In this document: positions 1 to 6,150 of the stretch, piece by piece
How the letters are laid out: each line of letters begins with the position of its first letter
How positions within the stretch are numbered: the stretch's first letter is position 1
Assembly (NCBI GenBank): GCA_910592205.1
Contig: CAJVPJ010001169.1
Span: forward strand, 1 to 11,785
DNA: 11,785 nucleotides
Reading direction: 5' to 3'
Source of the DNA: Paraglomus occultum
Lineage: Eukaryota; Glomeromycota; Glomeromycetes; Paraglomerales; Paraglomeraceae
Program-made: the position numbers and the translations under genes
Notes under the pieces: generated by a model
What the model was told of the DNA's origin: nothing
The model's database searches: none
The model's input: only the letters and a program-made list of their open reading frames with translations

Positions 1-260
1 TTATTCCCAATTTTAGTTAAACTGATGCAATCTCGAGTTAGAGAGTCACACGCAAAACTTTTCAGCACCCCCACGTAATCTGAAAGATTCGTTATTCTGA
101 AAGTAAGTAATATTTTACGCAATTTTAGTCAATACGAATATCCAATAAAAATTGTTAATTTTATTATTATTATTACTATGGCAATCAAATTTTATTTCAA
201 GACTAAATGTACAGTATATTATGATAGCTGTTGTGTCTGACTTTGGAACCCTGTCTATGT

Positions 261-303
261 CTCAGTTCTGAACCCAGACACTCTAAGACAGTCTCTAACT
301 GAG
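261..303 (+). repeat. Dispersed repeat, copy 1, with inverted arms
   Basis: The core AGTTCTGAACCCAGACA at 264-280 is identical to the core at 1031-1047. It lies inside a short inverted repeat: CTCAGTT at 261-267 pairs perfectly with AACTGAG at 297-303. The other copies in this window also have partial inverted arms, so the family may be a small fold-back element or the remains of one. No coding content is visible. Confidence 0.5.
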
Positions 304-1012
304 GTGTAACATAATATCCGACAGAATAAATTTGCTTATCTATTAACATTAAACATCCACGTTAGAAGCTGCTCTATTTAAATGCTGATACAAAGTCAGT
401 TGCATCACTAAGAATAAGAGAGAGAGATAATGTTCATGCTTATTGATTATATCAGATTAATAATAACAAGGACAAGCTTAATTGAAAGTTTTTGAAATAA
501 GATTATAATTAGGTAAATAAATGTCTACATTACTAAAGTTAAAAAATTTTAATGTTATGACAATGAAAAGGGCATTAATACTTATATATTGAACATTTTC
601 TAAAAACTTGACAGGGTCAAAAATATCTTCAAAAGCGGCTAATCTTGGGATTGTCAAAGCTTGGGTGTGGGTAAAAAACAAGCACCCCAAAAATAACCAA
701 AAATTAAATATTCTGACTAAAATTCTCTATTGTTTTAATGCCTTTTAATTTCCTTGCTGTTATTTAAATAAAAAAAGTGATTATAACTAGAAAAAATAAT
801 CTTAGAAAAGAAAGTTCTGATACTAAACCAAAATTCTGACATATTACTGAGCAAATAATATATTAATATATACTCTTGCTGTCACAAAAAATCAAATAAG
901 AAATAGTCGGATAAAGGTAAACTAAAAATTGCAGTAGATCACAGAATACTAAAAACTGTAAAAGAGTTTATTTTATTAAATATATTATTATAGAAAAGTT
1001 TCGAACAATTTT

Positions 1013-1054
1013 AACTAAGTTTGAAATTTGAGTTCTGAACCCAGACATTTAGTT
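1013..1054 (+). repeat. Dispersed repeat, copy 2
   Basis: A 17-base core identical to copy 1 lies at 1031-1047. The sequence just before it, starting CTAAGTTTG at 1015, also matches the lead-in of copy 3 at 1450, so the shared unit is about 33-35 bases. Short arms AACTAA (1013-1018) and TTAGTT (1049-1054) are inverted around the core. Confidence 0.5.
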
Positions 1055-1449
1055 AGACTTGAAAAATAACGTTAAATTTAGCGTTTATTAATACAGTTTG
1101 TTATTAATACCTTGTCATTACAAAGCTGCCAAAACTTGAGCAAAGTTTCTTGTTATTGTATGTATGTATTTTTCCAAAATACAGGAAACAAATTTATGTG
1201 TGAGGTTGTTATCTTTACAACAATCACAAAATAGTAGATCTATTCATCTTGAATAAAGACCAACTGTCGTTGATTTTAAAGTCTTACTTAATGCGAATCA
1301 AATTACGTCGACGAGTATTCTGTGTATGTATGGATTTGCTATAATACGACTTGTCTTGATTCTATTTAGTTCAAAAGCATCCCTTTTATATAGAATATAA
1401 TTTTCCTACCTAAAAACAGTCAATAAACACGATATGTGTGCACGTTTGT

Positions 1450-1525
1450 CTAAGTTTGGATATGACCCAGTTCTGACCCAGACACTCAGTGCAGAACTCA
1501 GTTGCCTCAATTCAGAACTGAGACA
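1450..1525 (+). repeat. Dispersed repeat, copy 3, in a palindromic cluster
   Basis: The lead-in CTAAGTTTG at 1450-1458 is followed by the core at 1469-1489, which lacks one A relative to the other copies. The core half AGTTCTG (1469-1475) is inverted as CAGAACT at 1492-1498. CTCAGTTCTG of copy 1 recurs inverted as CAGAACTGAG at 1513-1522. Several half-copies in both orientations therefore sit within about 75 bases and could form hairpins. A weaker partial copy (GTTCTGACCCA) is at 2869-2879. Confidence 0.5.
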
Positions 1526-1695
1526 GATCTCAACCGAGCTACATGACGTTAAGCATAACTGAAATATGGTAATAAGCGGCTTGATGTCGAGTTAAATATA
1601 TTCCGCAACCAAAATTTTATACATGGTAGTTAATGGTCTTCGTTTTACGTAAAACTTACTGATTATTTAGTCCATGGTTATGGTTTAATTTAATA

Positions 1696-2279
1696 CAGTA
1701 GCGAGCATAAATACCCGACCGCTCCTAGTTTGGGACAGGAACAAGTAGCGCTTTGAAAATTTTATTGCATTTGTATAGCAATCAATCACCTGTAAAATTT
1801 CTGCTTGCTCCAAAGAATTTTCCAAACACCGAAGTTTTTATCTAAAGATGTCTCGCGATTTCGGCCATAAAAATTCAGAATTTATATATCGACACTTTCT
1901 AACTAAATTTTGTAATTCTTCTTTATTTTAATACACGCTGTTGTAAAATGTATACTCAGTTTCGATAAGTCGACCGAAAATCTTCCAAACATCCAATGCA
2001 ATGTTTGTCTCTAAACAAAAGATGGCAATCAGCAATCATATAGTAATCTTTTCCGAATGTGTAAATGCATTTTAATATTAATGGTGCAGGGATTGGCAAG
2101 GCGTAAAACGTAAAACAGGTCTGCGTACCCACCATTGCTGAGAAAATTAGAGTAGTTGGAGTGGAAACCAGACTGACCAAAGACTCTGGAGACCTCCGAT
2201 TGGACTGAAATTTACAGGTGATCATAGCGTTTATTTGTTTCTGTCCCAAACTAGAAGCGGGATCTTATGCTCGCTACTG
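1696..2279. mobile_element. Non-autonomous Tc1/mariner-like element (584 bp)
   Basis: The left end (CAGTAGCGAGCATAA at 1696-1710) is repeated perfectly, inverted, at the right end (2265-2279). The matching arms continue inward with small differences through a shared CTAGTTTGGGACAG block (about 1724-1737 and 2241-2254) and, after an extra stretch in the left arm, through a shared ATCACCTGTAAA block (1785-1796 and 2211-2222). Both ends abut TA (1694-1695 and 2280-2281), the target duplication expected of the Tc1/mariner superfamily. The interior is far too short for a roughly 340-residue or longer transposase, and no DDE domain is recognisable, so it would depend on an enzyme supplied elsewhere. 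Superfamily placement rests on the TA duplication and arm structure only. Confidence 0.8.
1956..2225 (-). CDS. Small open frame inside the transposon, doubtful
   Basis: An 89-codon minus-strand frame from an ATG at 2225 ends at 1956, inside the Tc1/mariner-like element. The frame stays open further upstream to a TTG at 2249, into the right terminal repeat. I do not recognise the product. It has a moderately hydrophobic middle (around ATG-based residues 28-56) and no DDE, helix-turn-helix or zinc-finger motif. It could be chance, a remnant of the parent element, or host sequence captured by it. Composition is slightly less AT-rich than the flanks. Confidence 0.15.
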   Translation of the reverse strand: MITCKFQSNRRSPESLVSLVSTPTTLIFSAMVGTQTCFTFYALPIPAPLILKCIYTFGKDYYMIADCHLLFRDKHCIGCLEDFRSTYRN

Positions 2280-2281
2280 TA

Positions 2282-3382
2282 CGACCATTTGTTGCTTGCT
2301 TGATGTCGTATGATACATAACAACTTGTAATACTGAATTCACGTTACCTTTAGAGGTAATTGTATAGAGGTACGAATTAAGAGAGAAGTTTTGCAACTTA
2401 CAGAAGGTGTTTGTTTATTAACTACAGCTATTTGCGGAAGAATTGTTAGTGAATTCAAATCAAATGACTGGATGGGATGACTGTCGGTGAAATCATTATC
2501 AGTGAAAAAACGTTGATGAAATAATATGATTGCTCCGAGAATGACGGTACGGTTTGCTTAACTCATAAGTTAAAACACAACTAATTAACAGATTGTTCGT
2601 ATCGTACTACATTTGGTATGAATTAAAAATATTTGTTGAGACCAATTCTCGGATTTGACAATGGTGTCGAGATTGTCTCGGTGTCATTACATATATTATG
2701 TAGTTCATTGGGTCAAGAGATTATCTAATGTGATCTCAGAATGTGGCACAACATACATGTTTATGGAGTAGTTTAGGAGCATAAAAAACATTAACATATA
2801 AGTTAGTTCATTTTATTATTATTTTGACGAGTCTGAAGTTTTCGGTTCTGCGCTCAATTAAATATATTGTTCTGACCCAATTTCAACTTCAGCTCGATTC
2901 GAAATAAGTGCATTGTCTAATATTCAAGAATAAGCGACATTTAATTAACATTGTTTATGTGATGATTAGTGATTTGAATTTGGCCTAGAACATTATTAAA
3001 TAGGTTTATTTTTAAGAGCAACGATAGAGCTTTTAAACAGACATATTGTGATTAGACTCCAGACAATCGCAAACGAAAAGAGAGTTCGAGGAAGCTCTAT
3101 AGTACGCCCCAATGCAATAGCAATAGTGACTATTAGCGTAATTTTTCTTTAGCGTAATTCCGAATCAACTGTTCCCGATACAGAAGAATAATTAGTTTTA
3201 GTATCATAAACATATCGTATGTAAAAGTTGAACGTTTTAATAATACAGCACTTTTAAAATTAAACTGCCCGGACTTGTTTACGAGTTAGACTTAAAAATT
3301 TAATTAATAGCAGAATTGCGCATAAAATAGTAGGCGTGTTGTTAAATTGTAGTAAGAAGTAGCTAAAGTCTTAAGTCATACC
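2282..3382. other. Intergenic region upstream of the Sel1 gene
   Basis: No gene is visible on either strand. It should contain the promoter and 5' untranslated region of the Sel1-repeat gene, but I cannot point to a firm core-promoter motif in such AT-rich DNA. It includes a small perfect hairpin (TTAACT/AGTTAA around a four-base loop, 2558-2573) and a partial copy of the dispersed repeat at 2869-2879. Confidence 0.5.
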
Positions 3383-3465
3383 ATGGAAGCGCTATTCACA
3401 CACAAATATTATTTAATGCAGGCGCTTGCTACCCCTCTAGTTGGAACTTCACTCTTGTGGTACAC
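3383..3465 (+). CDS. Possible first coding exon of the Sel1-repeat gene
   Basis: The first ATG with good context upstream of the Sel1 frame (ACCATGG, 3383) opens a frame encoding MEALFTHKYYLMQALATPLV and a further hydrophobic stretch. A donor-like GTATGC at 3466 (or GTATCA at 3481) can be joined to the acceptor-like TTTAG ending at 3643. Both joins are in frame with the Sel1 coding sequence and would replace its first seven residues with a 28- or 33-residue hydrophobic N-terminus, perhaps a signal anchor. If no splicing occurs, this frame runs to 3643 and overlaps the 3624 start out of frame as an inhibitory uORF. A third option is a relic of a Mpv17/PMP22-like membrane protein: residues here and in the shifted frame at about 3477-3560 resemble that family's first membrane segment. 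The exon model is inference. Confidence 0.3.
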
Positions 3466-3623
3466 GTATGCCTCTCTTGGGTATCACCAATTGTATAATT
3501 CTTTTGACTGGTGGTGTGACATTTGGAGCGACATTAGTACGACTTGTAACTTATTACATAAATTCGAGGCAAGCCTGTTATCGTTATTCCGTTTACCACA
3601 ACCACATTTCGAACGATCCATAG

Positions 3624-5111
3624 ATGTTAAGAGAGACATTTAGAAAGTTGAAACTGATCAATGTATACCATAGTATTGAAACAAAAAGTAAAACCGATTT
3701 AGAACGAGACGTTCAAAAAGAAATCGAATTATATCAAAAGGCCGCGGCAGAGGGAGATGCTAAGGCACAATATAATCTCGGACTTTGCTATTATGATGGA
3801 ACTGGAATAGAAAAAAACATTCAAAAAGCTGTTGAACTATATCAACAAGCTGCCGCGAAAAATTATGTCAAAGCCATATATAATCTTGCTCTCTGTTACT
3901 ATAATGGAATTGGAGTAGAAAGTGATATTGACAAGACAATCGAATTATACCGACAAGCCGCTGAACAAGGAATGGCCAAGGCACAATACAGTCTTGGTAC
4001 TTGTTATCATAATGGAACTGGAGTAAATCAAGACATTCAGAAGGCAATAAAATTGTATCAGCAAGCTGCCAAACAAGGAAATGCTGAGGCACAATATAAA
4101 CTTGGTGTATGGTATGACAAAGGGACAGGTGTAGAAGAAAATATCAAAATGGCAATAAAATTTTATAAAAAGGCTGCTGCACAAGGAAATGCCAAGGCAC
4201 AATATAATCTTGGTGTATGTTACTATAATGGAATTGAAGTAAAACAAAACATTAAAAAGGCTGTTAAACTATATCAACAGGCTGCTGATCAGGGAGATGC
4301 CTATGCACAATATAATCTTGGTTTGTGTTATAAAGATGGAACAGGAGTGGAAAAAAATATCCAAAAAGCAATAGAGTTACACCAACATGCTGCTGAACAA
4401 GGAGATGATGGTGCACGATTTTTTCTTGGCTTATGTTACCATAAGGGAAATGGCGTTGAAACAGACATACAAAAGGCAGTTGAATTATATCAAAAGGCTG
4501 CTGAACAAGGAAATGCTGAAGCACAAAGCAACCTAGGCTTTTGTTATGAACATGAAATTGGAGTAGAAAAAAATTTGCAAAAGGCGGTTGACTTATATCA
4601 ACAAGCGGCTGAACAAGGAAATGCTGAGGCACAATATAATCTTGGTCTATGTTACAATGATGGAACTGGAGTGGAAAAAAACATAGAAAAGGCTATTGAA
4701 TTGTACCAAATGGCAGCTGAACAAGGGTTAGCAAGAGTACAATATACTCTTGGTGAATGCTATGAGAATGGCACTGGAATAAAAAAAGATATCCCAAAAG
4801 CAGTCAAGCTATATAAAAAGGCTGCTGAACAAGAAGTTGCTGAAGCACAATGTCGCCTTGGTGAATGCTATGAGAATGGCACTGGAGTAAAAAAATATAT
4901 TCAAAAAGCGGTTAAACTATATAAAAAGGCTGCTGATCAAGGAAATGCTAAAGCACAATATGCCCTTGGTTCATGCTATGATAATGGAATTGGAGTAGAA
5001 AAGGATGTTCAAAAGGCACTTGAACTGTATCAAAAATCAGCTGACCAAGGTTATGCTGAGGCACAAAGGATACTTGATGTATACTATCATCATGAAATAG
5101 TAGGAGTCTAG
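3624..5111 (+). CDS. Sel1-repeat (SLR) protein
   Basis: The 495-residue product is almost entirely Sel1-like repeats, a TPR-related helix-turn-helix unit that forms an alpha-solenoid scaffold for protein-protein contacts. Residues 1-39 are a basic N-terminus ending in the second half of a repeat. Residues 40-471 are twelve uninterrupted 36-residue repeats with consensus AAEQGNAEAQYNLGLCYxNG followed by TGVEKxIxKAVELYQK, and 472-495 are a partial thirteenth. At DNA level the 108-bp units run 3741-5036 without length change. No kinase, F-box, BTB or other domain is attached, and no signal peptide is seen from this start. The ATG at 3624 follows an in-frame TAG directly; the true start may be upstream by splicing. 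The end is decayed (see the 3' relic). Such genes form large families in arbuscular mycorrhizal fungi; no specific partner can be named. Confidence 0.85.
   Translation: MLRETFRKLKLINVYHSIETKSKTDLERDVQKEIELYQKAAAEGDAKAQYNLGLCYYDGTGIEKNIQKAVELYQQAAAKNYVKAIYNLALCYYNGIGVESDIDKTIELYRQAAEQGMAKAQYSLGTCYHNGTGVNQDIQKAIKLYQQAAKQGNAEAQYKLGVWYDKGTGVEENIKMAIKFYKKAAAQGNAKAQYNLGVCYYNGIEVKQNIKKAVKLYQQAADQGDAYAQYNLGLCYKDGTGVEKNIQKAIELHQHAAEQGDDGARFFLGLCYHKGNGVETDIQKAVELYQKAAEQGNAEAQSNLGFCYEHEIGVEKNLQKAVDLYQQAAEQGNAEAQYNLGLCYNDGTGVEKNIEKAIELYQMAAEQGLARVQYTLGECYENGTGIKKDIPKAVKLYKKAAEQEVAEAQCRLGECYENGTGVKKYIQKAVKLYKKAADQGNAKAQYALGSCYDNGIGVEKDVQKALELYQKSADQGYAEAQRILDVYYHHEIVGV
3741..5108 (+). repeat. Tandem 108-bp units encoding Sel1 repeats
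   Basis: Twelve complete 108-bp units (3741-5036) and a 72-bp partial unit make up the coding repeat. Most units have diverged, but units 10 and 11 share an identical 30-base block at 4749-4778 and 4857-4886, exactly one period apart, which suggests a recent duplication or gene conversion. Strict conservation of period and frame argues for selection on the protein along most of the array. Confidence 0.85.
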
Positions 5112-5195
5112 CGAGATGACCTTCAAAAGTAAAAAGGCAGTTGTATTGTTATTGTACCAAAAAGCAGTTGAACAAGGACTTGCTGAGATGTATAT
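5112..5195 (+). pseudogene. Decayed Sel1 repeat beyond the stop codon
   Basis: Coding similarity continues past the TAG at 5109-5111. In the same frame come residues RDDLQK, matching the usual EKDIQK, then a TAA. In a shifted frame from about 5142 the sequence reads KKAVVLLLYQKAVEQGLAE, a recognisable end of one repeat and start of the next. The TAG sits where most repeats have Glu (GAA/GAG to TAG). The present stop is therefore a truncation by a nonsense change plus frameshifting, and the ancestral protein was longer. Confidence 0.65.
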
Positions 5196-5291
5196 ATTAT
5201 ATTTAATACTATTACTATTGTAATGAAGTAATGAAAAGCAATCCAGCTATACCGGAAATGATTATTATTGCACATGCCAATTATTAATAAC

Positions 5292-5297
5292 AATAAA
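5292..5297 (+). terminator. Candidate polyadenylation signal for the Sel1 gene
   Basis: AATAAA lies 181 bases after the Sel1 stop codon on the coding strand. The hexamer is expected by chance in AT-rich DNA, so this is only a plausible signal. Confidence 0.3.
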
Positions 5298-6150
5298 AGC
5301 ATAATTGTTCACAGGTCAGGTTATAATAGGTTAACTAAATAGAGGTAGTTCATTAATTGCGTTTGGTAACAAAAGAAATGGTTGGCGTACTAGTACTAGC
5401 ACGTGAATTTGAGAAATAAAATCATAACGATAAATTGAGAGTATAAGCAAAGTCTTATTACGTTTTGGCATGAGATAATAATGATACTAATTATAAAAAA
5501 CTTTTATGATAAAAATAATAACAAAGCCTGCATCTATCAGATTTCCACCAGTTATTTATTTTTTCCCTTTATACATTTGGTTTTCAAATACTAATACGGC
5601 CAATAAACCGAACTCCAACATCGTATCCAAAATTGTAATGTTCGACTCCAAGGTGGAAAGAAGTTGAGAAGATTGGCAACGCCAAAGACGGTTGAATATT
5701 TTCACTATAAAACTTTTATTGTGACCACTCGAACAAAACTTCCATCCGCGTCAAAAATTAACCAACTCATAAAGTCAATCCTGGCTAATGTTATAAATAA
5801 TGTTGCTAATAACCGAACGCGAAGCGCACCATTTATCACTTTTAAATGTCTTAATGATGGAAACTTTCACAATTGCCATTTACTATATATATATATACAG
5901 TATACCGACTACTTATTGGTTTGATCTAGCTTTCCAAAGTTTAAGCGCTAAACTATATTACAGTGTGATTTTCAGCTAGTTGATTAGCTTGAATTCGACC
6001 GAACTTACGACCAATTAAAATAAATAGTATGCGCAAGAGAGCTTCAATGAAAAGTTTAATTAGATAGCGGATCAATCAATAATTTCCGTAATGACTACGA
6101 GTGTCAATTATGTGCATCACATTAATCTGACACAAAACTTATTCTCAATA

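Larger units (their letters stand above)
1..1695. other. Gene-poor AT-rich intergenic region
   Basis: No reading frame here looks like a protein: the only open frames are short, most lack an ATG, and their composition is biased by the AT-rich DNA. What can be seen are simple repeats (a TTA-type run near 161-175 and an AG run near 417-427) and copies of a short dispersed repeat, annotated separately. The minus-strand open frame at 478-690 begins with TTG and is not supported as a gene. Confidence 0.6.
5112..6150. other. Intergenic region between convergent genes
   Basis: The Sel1 gene and the PI 4-kinase gene are tail to tail around this stretch. Beyond the repeat relic near its start I see no gene. 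An open frame at 5664-5924 begins with TTG, matches nothing I recognise and is not called. A (TA)7 microsatellite is at 5884-5897, and a small palindromic stretch (GTACTAGTAC) lies near 5386-5395. Confidence 0.5.

Noticed and set aside
478-690. Minus-strand open frame of 70 codons
   Set aside because: It starts with TTG, has no homology I recognise, and lies in AT-rich DNA where such frames are expected. The phrase around IPRLAAFEDIFDPVKFLEN looks protein-like but cannot be supported.
3868-4632. Antisense open frames within the Sel1 gene
   Set aside because: They are by-products of the repeat's codon usage on the other strand and carry the same 108-bp period.
3741-5036. Regular 108-bp repeat array as CRISPR or satellite DNA
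   Set aside because: The units keep an open frame and a Sel1 consensus throughout, vary at silent positions and have no spacer-repeat structure.
3624-5111. Bacterial origin suggested by Sel1 repeats
   Set aside because: Sel1 repeats are common in bacteria, but the neighbouring kinase has fungal introns, base composition is uniform with the window and the repeat style matches fungal families. No sign of recent transfer is visible.
5625-5660. Possible tRNA B-box (GTTCGACTCC)
   Set aside because: No matching A-box or cloverleaf stems are found around it. No tRNA or rRNA gene is visible elsewhere in the window.
5664-5924. Plus-strand open frame of 86 codons between the convergent genes
   Set aside because: It starts with TTG, has no recognised motif, and ends in a TA microsatellite; no splice partners were found.
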